From positions 1-64,000 of the forward strand of contig SADC01000110.1 in NCBI GenBank assembly GCA_004194705.1: 64,000 bases of DNA, written 5' to 3'. This document shows positions 35,296 to 47,905 of the stretch, one piece after another. The translations under genes and the position numbers were made by a program. The stretch's first letter is position 1. Each line of letters begins with the position of its first letter. The notes beneath the pieces are model-generated. The model did not search any database and was not told where the DNA came from. It was given only the letters and a program-made list of their open reading frames with translations. This DNA comes from Ditylenchus dipsaci (lineage: Eukaryota; Nematoda; Chromadorea; Rhabditida; Anguinidae).

Positions 35296-38200
35296 CTGCA
35301 ACCAACCGAAATTACATATACATCCGAAAAGCGAAAAAAATGCTCTAACTTTGGACCGACTGGCAACTCATGCCTTCACATCCATTTAGCTGCAAGTCCA
35401 AAAAGATCCCTGAGTGTTCTACAAAAAGTAGAAAATAAGTATCAAGCTAGTAGTAAAAGAAGCAAAAAAGGGGAAAATGATTCATTGGCTGGTAACACCC
35501 CTCTCGCACCAAAACAAATCAATAATTGCGCGCTCGAAGAGACCAAAATTAGAGGAGGGGAGTAAAAGGGGAACTACAACCAAGTAAAAACGTAAACACG
35601 GCACTCAACAGAGGGGGAAAATTGCAACAAGAAAGAAAATATATAAAAGAAATTAAAATTGGGGGAATTAGTGGAGGGCAAGCCACTCTCCACCACCTAA
35701 TTAATTAAGAGTTGGGACACGTGCAGAGACTCTCTATTTATAGTTGCTGCACCAGCAACTATTATTAAATTGGAGCTTGGAATAACAAGAGTAGGGAATG
35801 TGACTAGCACTACATAAACAAGGGCTTTTTTTTAATTGCTGCCCTTTTGCAGCCAGCTATTAGCACTGCTTAGAAAGTGGAAATAAGAATGGAAAACCTG
35901 TTTTTTGTGTAAAATAAATGGACAATACTAGGTTTTTAAATGATAAAATTTAAAATGTGCTTAGATACTCTGTTGACGACTTTTTAAAAGTACACTTTTG
36001 ATATCTATTTCGTTTTTGACTCGCAAAAAAAAACAAAAAATATTTTACATATAAAAATATAACAAAGTATATTTTTTTGATGAGTGTGTAAGTCTGATAT
36101 TAATGACATTTAATTAAGTTTTAAAATTTACTGGGGTTCGAAAAATCACACTGAATATATTTATATTATGAGCAGTTTTGTTAGAGGTGAAAATTGAATG
36201 ATAAACTAACTTTGCTGCAATATCAGTAAATACAGAAGATGTTAATGTTGTAGTTATGGGTGTATATGCCACCCCCCCCAACATATATCTCCCAGCCTAA
36301 ATTCAACATATTTTTAAAATTGAGGAAAATAGAATCAGAAAGTAGCGTATTTTTTCTAAAATGAGTCATTCCCAAGACCTTACATTTTGCAGTAACTTCC
36401 TCCTAAAAAAACTCCTACACTAGACGAAAAAGAACAGCAAAAGCGTTGCTTGCAATTTGTTTCAACATTCAAAAGTTGAAAAATGCGCCAGCATTCAAAA
36501 GCAAAAAACAAGGAAGTAGAGTAATAATATGGGGCTACTGCTGCTGCTGACAACTAAAGTGCAACCAGCAAAATGCTAATTTAGAAACCTTTGGAAAAAG
36601 TTTTCTTTAGCAGCAGCAAAAACAGGAGAATTGTGGTGTTATTGGCGTGTGTGTGCTTGCAGCTCAAAATAAATTCAAGCAGCAGGCAAACATAAAGCAA
36701 CAAGGATCCAATTACAAAAATAGTTTTGCCTTACAAAGTAAATACGGTGTCTTGCAAGTGAAGAGCTAAACAGTCCACCAAATCGATTGATTCCTCTTTA
36801 TAACAACGGAACAAAGATCTTAGTAAATATGGCAACCTACCACTGGGAACCGAACTCCGAACTACTTTTTTGTACTTCTCCATCAAATAAGCCCTTTTTC
36901 TTATAAGATTTGTAAATAAAAATGAAGACTATTAGCCTGATCAAAATAAATTTTTTATTTGAACATTTTCAAAATTATGGGGGGGCCTATTTGGAAGAAG
37001 TACCTACTTTTTTGTAAAATTCAATATTTATAGTAAATATTTTTTAAAAGTGTCTTTGCAACTATCACTTTATCTGAGTAGTGGAAATACCATAGTTATC
37101 CGCCACTACACCGGCCAGACTTAAGGGGGAGGCGGTTCGGTTAACTAGGTTTCAGGTTAGATAAACTCTGACTATTTATTTTGCTCGACAGACAAAATTC
37201 ACCCACAAAATTTTTTCACGCACAAAAGTTATAAGTGGTCTTATTTAAGCTTTATTTATTTAAAAAAAATAAAAAATTGTCAAAATAAGTAAAATTGTTG
37301 TTTTCATAGTTTTCTCTAGCATTTTCTGCATTATTGAACATTATCGATTCCAGTTATTAATGAGTTTCTAACTGGTTTCTAATATAAGTGAAAAAAGCTA
37401 CCTAATACAAAGCTATCCAATAAGTAATTTGTTAAAGCTTCAATTTGTCTATTTTAAATCATGTCTGCACCACAAAATATTTGTAATGCTTGTAAATCTA
37501 TCTATAAGTATGTAAAGGCAAAATTATTTCACAAAAAAAAACAAGTAAAAAAATAAGAATAAGTTGAACAAAGTGAATTCTTGGCCAATCCGATCTAATA
37601 TAAGCTCTGGCAAATGGGGCAAAAGAAGAGAAGAAAATCCCCTCCCTTTTGCTAAAAGGGGAAATGAATGTGAAAGGAATTTATTCAGCAGTGGAAAGGG
37701 GAGAATAAATATTCCCTGCCCTCGCCCCTCTCAATCATCTTCCTTCAACAACACTCAAAGTTGGGGACCCAAAAATGTTTTTTAATTCATTTTTTCCTCT
37801 TTTCAAAAACTTTGCTTGTGTTAGGCCAAAGTGCTCTTTACACACACCTTTTATTGGTTTGATTAGGTTTTTTCAAAAGCGGAACAACAAAAAAGGAGAG
37901 AAAAATAGAATGTTTTACGAGCAGCAGAAGGACAGTAGATTGACGGGCAAGACAATATATTTGCTTGCCAATCAATACATCGAATTGTGTTTTACATAGA
38001 TACATCAATAAGTTATTACTGAATTTCCTGGTATGAATTTCTTCAATATGCTTCTCACGCATAAAAAGTTTGCAGGAATTTACAGCAGGGTCCTCATTTC
38101 AAAATTTGAAAATAAAATTTAATTAGTCAATTTTTGGCAAAAGTGTCATTTTATCCAGAGCTTGTAAAGTTTTGAGCACTGAAAATAAATATTTTGACAT

Positions 38201-38690
38201 GAAATTTCAAAAAATTTAAAGATTTTTGGTCTTAGTCTGTTAGAGTGAATACGGTAATAAAAATGAGAGCAAGGGCAGAGACTCGATTTCAACAAATAAC
38301 AGCGAAACACAGTAAAGAACAATCAATATCTGTGGAAAACCCAAATAATGTTTTAAGCCAGTGATGTTAAGTAGAAGAGCATACACACACACACTTGACT
38401 TACGCAACAGCAACAACAATTACACTCACTTTCAATAATCTTTACTCTTTGCTCCTACCACAAAATTATCAACCCTGGCCGCCAAGACCCATCCAAAACT
38501 CATTAGTGGTTGGAAGGTCGAAAATACAAGATGAAAAACAACAAATTGCATCTCTTTCCCTCTAAACCCTTCAAACTTATTATTTTTTCTTAAATAGCCA
38601 TTCGTTTTTTTTTTCAAAAAAGAACAAAGCTCAATATTTGGGTGGATCGCCAAAATTTTATTTGTTTTAGCGTTTTTCCAATCATTTAGT
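35296..38690. other. AT-rich stretch with no supported gene
   Basis: Upstream side of the zinc-finger gene. Poly-A/T tracts and purine-rich runs dominate; short frames such as 37564-37785 show no domain and no good splice context. May hold the missing first exon and promoter of that gene, but nothing can be pointed to. Confidence 0.5.
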
Positions 38691-38710
38691 GCAGTCCACT
38701 GTCGTTAAAT

Positions 38711-39075
38711 CGACAGCCCCTTAAAGGACCATACTTGTTGATGACAATGGGAATTTGGAAAATTCAAATGCGCGCGGGACACTTTTTTTATTCCGAAATT
38801 ATTTTTTCAATCATTTTTATTTATTAAGAATAAATGATCAAAAATAAAATAAAAATAAATTATAATATAACAGCATACACGGGAATCAATCCTGAGACCG
38901 ATTTTCATCGCACTACGCTGCTATACCACTTAGCTATCTGGGCCACTTATATCAAGAATTAGGTTTTTTATTATTATATTCCAGCAACACATAATTCCAA
39001 AAATATTTTTGGAGTAAAAAAAAAGTGAATTTGCCAAATTCCCATTGACATCAACAAGTATGGTCCTTAAAGTTC
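38711..39075. mobile_element. Aaaggaccat-family element with tRNA-like insert
   Basis: Left aaaggaccatacttgttgat and right atcaacaagtatggtcctt are inverted, continuing as gggaatttgg/ccaaattccc. Relatives: 46573-47183, 51685-51858 and an orphan end at about 53590-53650. A Tigger-like fragment (cagtccactgtcgttaaatc) abuts on the left at 38693. Confidence 0.75.
38873..38945 (-). repeat. tRNA-like sequence with A and B boxes
   Basis: Read on the minus strand: gatagctaagtggtatagca resembles a D-arm/A box, and 40 bases later ggattgattccc resembles a B box, at tRNA-like spacing. Acceptor and anticodon stems do not pair well, so this is a tRNA pseudogene or SINE head. Confidence 0.55.
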
Positions 39076-39117
39076 GTTTCTGCAGAGGATCGAACACTTT
39101 TGTTACCTCGATTTCCA

Positions 39118-39333
39118 AAAACGGTACTTATGCTGTTTGGGACCGACCGTCATTTTTTTCCATGTTCTTCCATGAATTCCTTTTTCCTGAAAAACAAAAA
39201 AATCAGCAGCGGTAAAAAGCAACGCACCAAAAAAAGATACAAATAACACATGAATGTGACACACAACAAAACGGCCAAACAATTTGTGCAATAAAATCAA
39301 AAAATGACGGTCGGTCCCAAACAGCATAAGCAC
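39118..39333. mobile_element. MITE with about 38-bp TIR
   Basis: ggtacttatgctgtttggga..ccgaccgtcatttttt on the left and its inverse ending ccaaacagcataagcacc on the right; about 140 bp between. Confidence 0.78.
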
Positions 39334-40490
39334 CCCAAAAACTTCATTTACCAATCTGCCCAAAAAATACAAAAATTCTGATTTTAGATCATTTTTCAAA
39401 AATCCTGTACTTTCGCATTAATGACCCGCGGGTATTGATAATCTGACATCTGATTTTTGAAAAAGAGGTGCCGATTCAGTGAGCAAGGGCTTTTATGATG
39501 AAATAGAACTATTTCGGTAAAGACATTGGTAAAGGTAATAATTCTTGCTATCATTGATTAGACTGACGAATCAAAACTGGTAAAACATTTAGAAAATCGA
39601 AATTTTCTACACTAGAAAGGGCACCCATGTGGTCGACAAGCCCTTTCTACAGTTAAAACAAAATTAAATGAACGAAAAATAAAGTAAAATATTACGAAAT
39701 CTTTTCAGGTTCATTTAGCATATAACAAAAAACATCAAAACAGCTAGGTTATCCAAAAAATATTTTTATTTCACAAAAAAGTTTAGAAAAAAGCTATAAA
39801 ATATAAAAAAGGGGAAATAAATTAAAGCTTTTGCACACACACATGTACACTCATGTATATATACACAATGTATGTATGTGTGCATATACTCATATATTTC
39901 TCATATTTATTGATTCATTGCCCCTTCCACCCCCCCCCCCCCCCCGAACAGCAATGGCTGTTGTTATAACCACCACAACAAAATTATAATGCAAGTACAC
40001 ATTTGGAAAAGGGGAATTCATAATTGGGGAGTGCAAATGGTGTCCCGAAATCTCGCTACCTTTGCAAAATTCAAGAAATTCTCCGCAACATTTAGAAAAA
40101 CTATAAAAGAGGGGCAAGAAGACTACTACTACTAATCTTGTGAGTGCAGTCAGTAAGAAGAAGCACTTTCACAAATATTTATTTTGCATTTAAGTCTCTA
40201 GTATATGTTTGCTAATTGAAAATTTTTATTAGCAAATGCATTTTATCTTTTTTTCTGTCAAAGCAGGCAAGAAACTAAAAAGAGTATCGATTTTACGTCA
40301 TTCTCTGCCACTTCTTTTCCTCTTACATCTGCTTATTTTTTCATTTTTTTCAATTTTTGAATTTACTTAAACAATTGAAAAGTCGTATTTTTTGACATTA
40401 CACAGGATGACCCAGAAAAAACATAGCCAAAAATAAATAAAACAAATTGTGAATAAAACAAATTGTGAATAAAAAATGAATAAAAAAATA
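39334..40490. other. Gene-free stretch with microsatellites
   Basis: AT-rich. 39830-39900 is a ca/ta/tgta microsatellite region; 39931-39946 is a poly-C run. No exon supported. Confidence 0.5.
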
Positions 40491-41276
40491 CCGGGTGGTT
40501 CAAAAGTTCCCGTCCTTTTTTTTGAGCCAATTTTTTTGAATAAAATTTATTTTATATAAAAAATCCAAATATACGATTTTGTCCATCAAATAATATATAA
40601 AATTTGCCTGGATAATTTTAAAAAGGTCAACATTTAGCAGCCAAAACTTGAGAGGTCATTTTGAGAAGTTGCAAGCGTTTTTATCACTTTCAGCGATCAA
40701 AAATTAAATTCAGGATTGAGCGCTTTAACAACATCTCAGCATCATCCAGTGGCGCAGCTCAAGAGCTACAAAACAAATAATACTGGATGATTTTTTGAAA
40801 TCAGAGTGTTAAGATATGGCTTTTTTGGAAAAAATCAATTTCTTGAAAAAAACGGCCAAATACAAGTTTTTCGCAAATTTTCGGATTTTGGTCATTTTTC
40901 AGAGAGATTGATCTTTTCCAAAAAGCCGTATCTCAACACTCACGTTTCCAAAACTTAATCTGTAACATTGATTTTGTAGCTCTTGAGCTGCGCCACGGGA
41001 TGATGCTGAGATGTTGTTAAAGCGCTCAATCCTGAATTTAATTTTTGATCGCTGAAAGTGATAAAACGCTTGCAACTTCTCAAAATGACCTCTAAAGTTT
41101 TGGCTGCTAAATGTTGACCTTTTTAAAATAATCCAGGAAAAATTTTATATATTATTTGATGGAAGAAAAGTTGGAGTTTTTATATATATATATTTTATAT
41201 TTGGATTTTTTATATAAAATAAATTTTATTCAAAATAATTGGCTCAAAAAAGAATGTGAACTTTTGAACTACCCGG
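40491..41276. mobile_element. 786-bp mariner-like foldback element, TA duplication
   Basis: ccgggtggttcaaaagttc at the left and its inverse ending aactacccgg at the right, flanked by TA at 40489-40490 and 41277-41278. Arms of about 280 bp are nearly perfect (ttgagcgctttaacaacatc region). No transposase. A related inner segment occurs near 46020-46140. Confidence 0.85.
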
Positions 41277-42245
41277 TATTTCCAAAGAAATAATTTTTAG
41301 AAGTACTATTTTAACCGTTATTATAAGACAGCAAATACTATCTAAGGCCACCCGTTGGGCCGACTCCTAGATGACATTATATCGAGGGTCAGCTTCTATT
41401 TTAATGCTTTTTTTTTTGAAAAAGCCTTTCATGGCTTTATGTTTATGACCACTATGAATCATTTTGTGGTTAAAAATCTTAGCTACAGAATAAGTGGTCA
41501 AATTTTAAAATCTATAAATATGATCTATAGAAAAAAACAATGCCACAAAAACCTTTAAAAAACGATACAACCAAATGGAGCCCAGAGAGGCGTTAGATCA
41601 AGGCTGGACTGTAGAATTATTGATATTGGAACTCTTGTTTAAAAATGATGAACGAGGCGGGATCGAGCTGGCAAGCATAATATAAAGTGCTAAAATCAAT
41701 AAGCAACTTTAATTTGTAAAGTAAAACAATAAAAAAGAGCGAATGAAAACAAGCAAAATAGGTGATCATTATTGATCTGACAAATGAAAAGATATATATC
41801 TATTTATCCCCTACTGCTGCAAATAATAATCAGATTAAAAGATGCATAAATGTGGGTGGATGGGTGTAATTAAAACTGGCCTTTTTTCGGCAGATAGCAA
41901 TAATTGCTGCTGCCAAAGCTACTGTCATTTGCATGGTTTGGAATTCTAAACAAAGCAATAAACATGTAAATTTGTATTAATGCCCCCTCTTTTTGAAAGT
42001 ATAATTGCTTTGGTAGTTCTTTGGTGAAGTAGCTTAAGCTGCACTAGACTCGACTCGTTACATAATACTATCTCGCCCAAAGCTCTTTTCCACCAGTCGG
42101 TTTTTTTTTAATTCACTAATTATGGCGTAAAATATCAAAAAGCCGATCCGTTTCTCCTGCAAATAATCCAACTATCAAGCTCCTGGCGTTTTGAAGGGCT
42201 ATACAAAAAGGATCTCTTTGGTTTTTTTACTCATTATTTCTCCAG

Positions 42246-42460
42246 ACTTATCTGGCAGGTGAATATGTGAAAGCATCTGTAATATCTGCAACAAGCTTGT
42301 TGAAGTGGTCTTGGCAGTGATTTCCAATCCACAACTTTTTTCCATGTTTTCTTTCAAATACTGAAAGAGTGTTTTGCCAAACCTGTATGCTTTGTTCAGA
42401 ATGAAGCGAGAAACAAAGTTGTAATGCCACTAATTCGATGATTTCATTGGAGCGGAAGAC
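42246..42460 (-). CDS. Possible isolated exon, unknown protein
   Basis: About 65 residues (SNEIIELVALQLCFSLHSEQ .. KLWIGNHCQDHFNKLV .. TYSPAR) with protein-like composition and no neighbour exons found. It ends at TAA. The upstream AG in ctatatatag could be its acceptor. No family recognised; could be a relic. Confidence 0.35.
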
Positions 42461-42902
42461 TATTGTCAGGGGTGAACTATCTATCTATATATAGTTGTTG
42501 TATATTTCGAGAATAGGGGATGAGACACACACTAACTAATTTATACTCCGCAACAAATGGCTAGCTATATATCTGAGGTCAGTAGCAGCTGTTGCTTGCC
42601 ATTCACTAACAACAATCACAAAATTACACACACACACCCACTCAATCAACAACAAGGAAGTTTTTTAGTCATTTTTAACAGCAAAATATGTAAACTTTTT
42701 CGATTTGTGTTCAACAAAATAATTTTATTGTTTTTAGTATATTGCTGGCTAGACAATAGTTATTAAAGGTTGGGAGAGAAATCAAGACAACAAAAGCAAT
42801 AAATAAGACTCTTGGCCATCCCCAAATCCAATATCATGATTAAGAAAGCAAGAAAAACAGCTAGCGTAAACTTCTCGAGAATAACTTTTCAAAAAATGGA
42901 CA

Positions 42903-43145
42903 TACCGTATTTTGTCTAATAACTCTACATGTCAAGTTATTTTTCAATCCACCAAAAATCTGAAAAATTTGGAGCCGATCTTGAGATTTTTGGGTGAAAA
43001 TCCAAATTTTAAAATGTGGGATCGGTAGAGCTCGTGGGAGTTAAGAAAACACAATGAACAGCTTTGCAAAATAATTTCTCTAGTCGGAGATATAGGTCCT
43101 CAAAATGTGGCGTGTCGAGCTATTGGAGACTGTCTGCCTATAGGA
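42903..43145. mobile_element. ACCGTA-family MITE, diverged
   Basis: taccgtattttgtctaataa at the left; the interior (gatcggtagagctcgtggga, tttgcaaaataatttc) is an inverted relative of 32220-32452. Right terminus eroded. Confidence 0.6.
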
Positions 43146-43951
43146 GTAAATGAATTTCGCAGCAAATTTTCGTTTCAAGCAACATCTTTGCAATATATTG
43201 GACACAAAATAAAAGTATGAAATCAGTCACAAAATAATTCGGTTCCTACTTCTACCTTTTCATTCTACATTTTTAAAAGTGTTGTACTGAATGACACCTT
43301 GTTAGAAACTTAAATCGCAGGGCTAACTAATAGTGATTTAATTTTTAAAAAAGTTGAGAAAATAGTTAAAGAGAATGTTAAAGATAAAAATTAAGTTGAA
43401 CCAAAATTTGCTGCAAATTCAGAAATATCCCAAAAAATCGGAACAGCATCATTTGAAATCTTTTATTATACATGGAAGGAATTTTTTTCTGTCCGCTTTT
43501 TCGAAACTAAATAAAAATAACTAAAATTTGCAACAATTTTTTATTCTGTGCTACTCTGGTAACAAATTTCCTCAGGAATCTGGATATCAACAGAATTTGG
43601 AAAAGATGCTTGGCTGCTGAGATTTGACTATTTATTGCACGTATAAGATTTTTTTGCCCAAATTCTGAAAACCAGCTGAAACCAGACAGTTGAAAGCCTT
43701 TTAGAAATTCTGCTGGTAGATTCGGATTCCTTAGGAAAGTTTTTATACTAAGGTAGTTCATAATAAAACAATTGTTACAAATTTTAGTTGTTTTTATTCA
43801 GTTTGAAAAAAAAATAAAAAAGCCAACAGCGTGCAGAAAAAAGATTTATCCGTTATACATTGCTGACTTAAATATCTTTAAAAATAAAATGTTTGCTACT
43901 GGGTGACAACCAATCACATGCATACTTCTATGTAAAAAAATACAGCGAATT

Positions 43952-44708
43952 AAAAAAAACGGCTAAAGTCCATTATACCGATGCTCCGGAAATCGGGGTT
44001 TAACCATTCTTAAGGCAGTTTTAGCCCCTGAAAACGATAGAAAACGTGTTTTTAGGGCGCGGTCGACACTTTTTAGAAAAAAATTTAAAAATTTTTTTTT
44101 TACCAAAAATTGATTTTTTTTGCCTTGGTCCCCCTGTGATGCCTTACTTTTTTGTTTAATTGATTTTTTATTTACTGTTTATTTAGATTTCTAAGAAAAA
44201 TTATGAATAATTGATATAATTTTAGTCATTAGGCTTAGGATATAAAAAAGCTGTGTGAGCCCTATCCCGGACATGTCAACTCCCGGGCTTTCTTTTTCAA
44301 GCAGCGTATAGCCGTTAGGCTTAGGCTTAGGCTTAGGCTTAGGATATAAAAAAGCTGTGTGAGCCCTATCCCGGACATGTCAACTCCCGGCTTTCTTTTT
44401 CAAGCAGCGTATAGCCGTTAGGCTTAGGCTTAGGCTTAGGATATAAAAAGCTGTGTGAGCCCTATCCGGACATGTCAACTCCCGGGCTTTCTTTTTGGAC
44501 GAAAAAATTTTTCCGATTTTTTGCATCACAGGGGGGACCAAGGCAAAAAAATCAATTTTTGGTAAAAAAAAATTTTTAAATTTTTTTCTAAAAAGTGTCG
44601 ACCGCGCCCTAAAAACACGTTTTCTATCGTTTTCAGGGGCTAAAACTGCCTTAAGAATGGTTAAACCCCGATTTCCGGAGCATCGGTATAATGGACTCCG
44701 GCCAAAAA
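43952..44708. mobile_element. Palindromic element with TTAGGC repeats in its loop
   Basis: Arms 43952-44139 and 44523-44708 are almost perfect inverses (ggcgcggtcgacactttttag, tgccttggtccccctgtgat versus atcacaggggggaccaaggc). The 380-bp loop contains the tandem repeat 44229-44494. No gene. Confidence 0.82.
44229..44494. repeat. About 100-bp tandem repeat carrying TTAGGC blocks
   Basis: Three units (spacing 104 and 97 bp) of atataaaaaagctgtgtgag..ccctatcccggacatgtcaa..cagcgtatagccg. The head of each unit is (ttaggc)n plus ttagg, with n = 1, 4 and 3; the difference in n explains part of the period difference. TTAGGC is the nematode telomere unit. Confidence 0.88.
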
Positions 44709-44711
44709 AAC

Positions 44712-44953
44712 CCTAGTAGCGAAACCCCCCCCCCTTTCCAATGATTTTTACTTTTTTTACTTAAGTAAAAAGTACCCAAATTTATGTCCCAGACCCAAAA
44801 ATATGCGTCAACTCTTCATTAGTCACAACTTCCGTACGCTGCCCTACCCCAAGCCTAAGGGCTGAGCCTGAACTTGTTGTTTGCAAGGGTATTTACAGCA
44901 ATTTTAAAAGGTCGGATTCTTGGGGGGGGGGCTGGTTTATTCGCTACTAGCGC
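44712..44953. mobile_element. PolyC-ended MITE, copy 2
   Basis: cctagtagcgaaaccccccc at the left and gggggctggtttattcgctactagcgcc-type inverse at the right, with ccaagcctaagggctgagcc inside. It abuts the palindromic element on its right. Confidence 0.75.
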
Positions 44954-45760
44954 CAAAAAACAATCGCCACCTGTCTTTTTACCAAAATAAAGAACCATGA
45001 AACTTTTTATAATAAAAGTTCCGTCAATTTGTTAGAAGAAAACTCTTTTTTTGCCTGTGTTTTTTACAAGTTATGTTAGGCTGTCACAACAATGTGTATT
45101 TATTTTTATTCTTCTGCTTGTCCCGTTTTTAATCACTTTAGAAAAAAGTGAAATTGAGGTTGGTTTGTGTGTGGACCTCTATTTCAACACATGTTTTCCC
45201 AGCGGACTAATCGCTCGTATTTAAAGTATGGGGGAGTGTAGGGACAGAAGAGGGGAAAAGTTAGAGAAGTGATTAATCTTCTTTTTCCCTTTCCTTCTAT
45301 AGCCCACAGAATTATTGTTTATTTTTGTGGGTTTCGAGAATCACAAAAAGCTTATTTTATCTCTTTGAAAGTGGAGAATAATCCCGCTTTATTGCATCAA
45401 AAGACAGCAGAAAGAGAGGGGAGTTCGGAAATTAAATTGCTCATAAAAGAATTTTTAGGAATAATTTCTCGTCTCTTCATGAGCACTTTTCTTGCCCTAT
45501 TCTTCTTTATAAATATTCCTAGTTTGTGGAAAAGGACACAAGAAGAATGGACGCGTAATTACTATTTGCATTCAAAAGAAAAAAAATTGAGAAAATAAAA
45601 TCTTTTGCTTTAAAGGAAAAAAATCGGGCAAAGTTCAGTAAAAAGGGAAGAAAGACACGCAATTAGCTTGTTTTGAATTCTTATATGGAGTGTCTTCATA
45701 TAAAAATTCGACTACATATCGAACCACTTCTACAATACAGTCAAAATTCGTTATAGTATA

Positions 45761-45829
45761 CAGTCGACGCTCTATATAACGGACGGCTAAGCCCAGTTCC
45801 CATGTGTCCGTTATATAGAACGTTGACTT
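45761..45829. mobile_element. Short Tigger-like MITE fragment
   Basis: cagtcgacgctctatataac and inverse ttatatagaacgttgac, only about 30 bp between; preceded by another partial end at 45737. Confidence 0.6.
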
Positions 45830-46493
45830 TCATTACTTTTTTTTGAAGTTATTCTAGACGAGTGATATGCTGTTAGGAAACCCATGAAATAGGATTGAAA
45901 ATGATTTATCAACATTTATTTTATTGCACTGAAAAATTAATGTGATAAAATATATAAAGTGATAAAAAACTTTAAAAGCTTTTGAAATTCGCATAAAAAG
46001 AAGACACTGGTTCAGCAACATTTTAGCACCGTCTTGTAGTGCAGTTTAAGGGCTACAAAACCCGTTTTACAGAATAACTTTTGAATATCTGAGTGTTGAG
46101 ATATGGCCTCTTGAAAAAAATCAATATCTCTGAAAACAAATTCAATGACATTTGGGAGAATGAAGCTGAGAAAAAATAAATAGTTTATATATTTTTGGAA
46201 ATGCTTGCTTGCCCAATCTGCACAGCAATAGTTTACCACAATATTACCATGATCAAAATCATTAGGATTGCGGGTGGCGTATAACCGATTTATGTTTGAT
46301 ATTATATACCGAAAAAAATTTTGCGCGAATTGGATTTGGAAAATTTCATCGAATTTGACATGGTTCAATGTTTTTTTAAATTTTAGCTCCAACTTTATAC
46401 AAACTTTTTATCTGTATGATAGCTCAAATGAAAGCTGAGGATCTTAGCCACATTTTGACACTAAATTTGTAAATAAAAGGAGAAAAAAAATAA

Positions 46494-46545
46494 GGTCTGC
46501 AGCCAGTGGTAGTCGAACCTCTGACCTAAGGCAATGCGTATATGA
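46494..46545 (-). repeat. tRNA-like B-box sequence
   Basis: On the minus strand, cagaggttcgactaccactg is a near-consensus B box; it abuts the aaaggaccat element at 46573. A related cttcctatacgcatcgccta stretch abuts the orphan end at 53650. tRNA-derived remnant. Confidence 0.4.
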
Positions 46546-46646
46546 AGTGTTCCCGTCACCCCCTCCCCGCTTTAAAGGACCATGGTTTTTGCGCGCAGTG
46601 GAATGTGCAAAATTTGAATTGGCGGGGGACACTTCTCTTTCGTCTA

Positions 46647-47061
46647 CAGTCGACACTCGATATAACGAACCCCCAAAAAGTTCGTTCCCACCTTGGGTCC
46701 AACACTTTTTTACCTCGATTTTTCAAATTGTTTGCCAGATGTCTTTGGCTTGTCATGTGCAAAAAATCACAAGGATTCCGATTTTACCGGTCGTTTTTGT
46801 AAATGGCAACAGTTTCGCTAAAAAAGACCCGCGCCGCTCGATACGACGAACACCGATTTTCAAAAAAGGTGTTCGTTATATCGAGCGGCGCGGGTCTTTT
46901 TGGCGAAACTTTTGCCATTTACAAAAACGATCGGTGAAATCGGAACGCTTGCGATTTTTCTGATCAGATTCGGTAAAATTTTTCAAAAATAAAAGTAAAA
47001 AAGTGTCAGACCCTGGGTGGGAACGAACTTTTGGGGGGTTCGTTATATCGAGCGTCGACTG
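46647..47061. mobile_element. Complete Tigger-like foldback MITE, TA duplication
   Basis: cagtcgacactcgatataac ... gttatatcgagcgtcgactg, TA at 46645-46646 and 47062-47063. Inner palindrome: gacccgcgccgctcgatacg versus cgagcggcgcgggtc. 415 bp; no gene. Confidence 0.9.
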
Positions 47062-47062
47062 T

Positions 47063-47113
47063 ATCAGTGTACTCTTTCGAGTCGATTCGAATAACTCGAA
47101 AGAGTACACTGAT
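47063..47113. repeat. Near-perfect 51-bp palindrome
   Basis: atcagtgtactctttcgag faces ctcgaaagagtacactgat across a 13-base centre. Confidence 0.85.
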
Positions 47114-47464
47114 AGGCGAAAAAGAAGTATCCCCCGCCAATTCAAATTTTGCACATGTCGCTGCGTGCAAAGACCATGGTCCTTTTACAAATAAAATTAT
47201 AGGATCCATTTAACATCATTAGCAGTAAAAATATTGTACTTATTATAGATTTCCTGAACTTTTGGATAGGATTTAAATCTACGAATGCATTTATTAAGCA
47301 ATTACTACGGAAAACTAATCAACTTTAATTATACTTGAAGTACATGTGCTCTCGTTGCTATGGTAACGCTATAATCGAAAAAAGAAATGGAAAATCAAAA
47401 GAAACCACACGTAACCGCTGGTTACTAAAATCGCAAAAATTTGTACAAAAAATTTATTTTGGTA

Positions 47465-47600
47465 CAGTCAACCCTCGCTATAGTGACACCTCGCAGACGA
47501 TTTGGTTGGTTTTGTTTAAAACGCCTAAGGCTGAACCCTCGCTATAGTGACACCCCTGGCAGGTTCCAACAAATAAAAATACCCTCGATATAGTAATACC
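47465..47600. mobile_element. Tigger-like end fragments, tandem
   Basis: cagtcaaccctcgctatagt, then gaaccctcgctatagtgaca, then accctcgatatagtaatacc: three left-end-like stretches in one orientation and no right end. Confidence 0.55.
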
Positions 47601-47858
47601 GTCGATACACATGTCAAGTTTTGTTAATTAAAGTTGCAGTTGTTAGTTTAAGTGAAATTTCTTTTCAACCCAGTTTTTTAGCTCTCCGAAGATTTATGCA
47701 CTTGGGCTTTTACGTGAAGTCTTATGATCTCTGGGTCCACTGGGGTCTAGAGATCCCTGGGGCTGCGAGCAGCATAACGGCAGCGAGGTATCTCGCAGCG
47801 AGCTATAGTAGACTGAGGACAGTCTGGAAAAAATAGGGTGAGGTGCAAAGAGAGCAGA

Positions 47859-47866
47859 TATATAAG
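47859..47866 (+). promoter_or_regulatory. TATA-box-like element
   Basis: gatatataagccc inside a locally GC-richer patch (47720-47900). No gene with a start nearby on the plus strand was found, so its use is uncertain. Confidence 0.3.
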
Positions 47867-47905
47867 CCCTAGGAAAAGAAGGAAGAGGTGGCGGCGTAGT
47901 GTACA

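Larger units (their letters stand above)
46573..47183. mobile_element. Aaaggaccat-family element hosting two nested insertions
   Basis: Left 46573-46643 and right 47114-47183 are inverted (aaaggaccatggt ... accatggtcctt; caaaatttgaattggcgggg versus cccgccaattcaaattttgc). Between them lie the Tigger-like MITE 46647-47061 and a 51-bp palindrome. Confidence 0.8.

Noticed and set aside
36255..36300. Similarity of gttatgggtgtatat..atatatctccc to the hAT left flank at 59881-59910
   Set aside because: Probably shared host repeat; no TIR or transposase sequence follows it here.
37564..38062. Short frames on both strands near 37.6-38.0 kb
   Set aside because: No splice-consistent extension, no domain, and purine-rich low-complexity context.
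45269..45598. 109-residue plus-strand frame
   Set aside because: Composition is K/F/L-rich as expected from A/T-rich sequence; no domain, no splice partner, no neighbouring coding signal.
46012..46392. 126-residue minus-strand frame
   Set aside because: Part of it overlaps repeat sequence also found near 40800 (gagatatggc..aaaatcaat), so it is likely transposon-derived noise.
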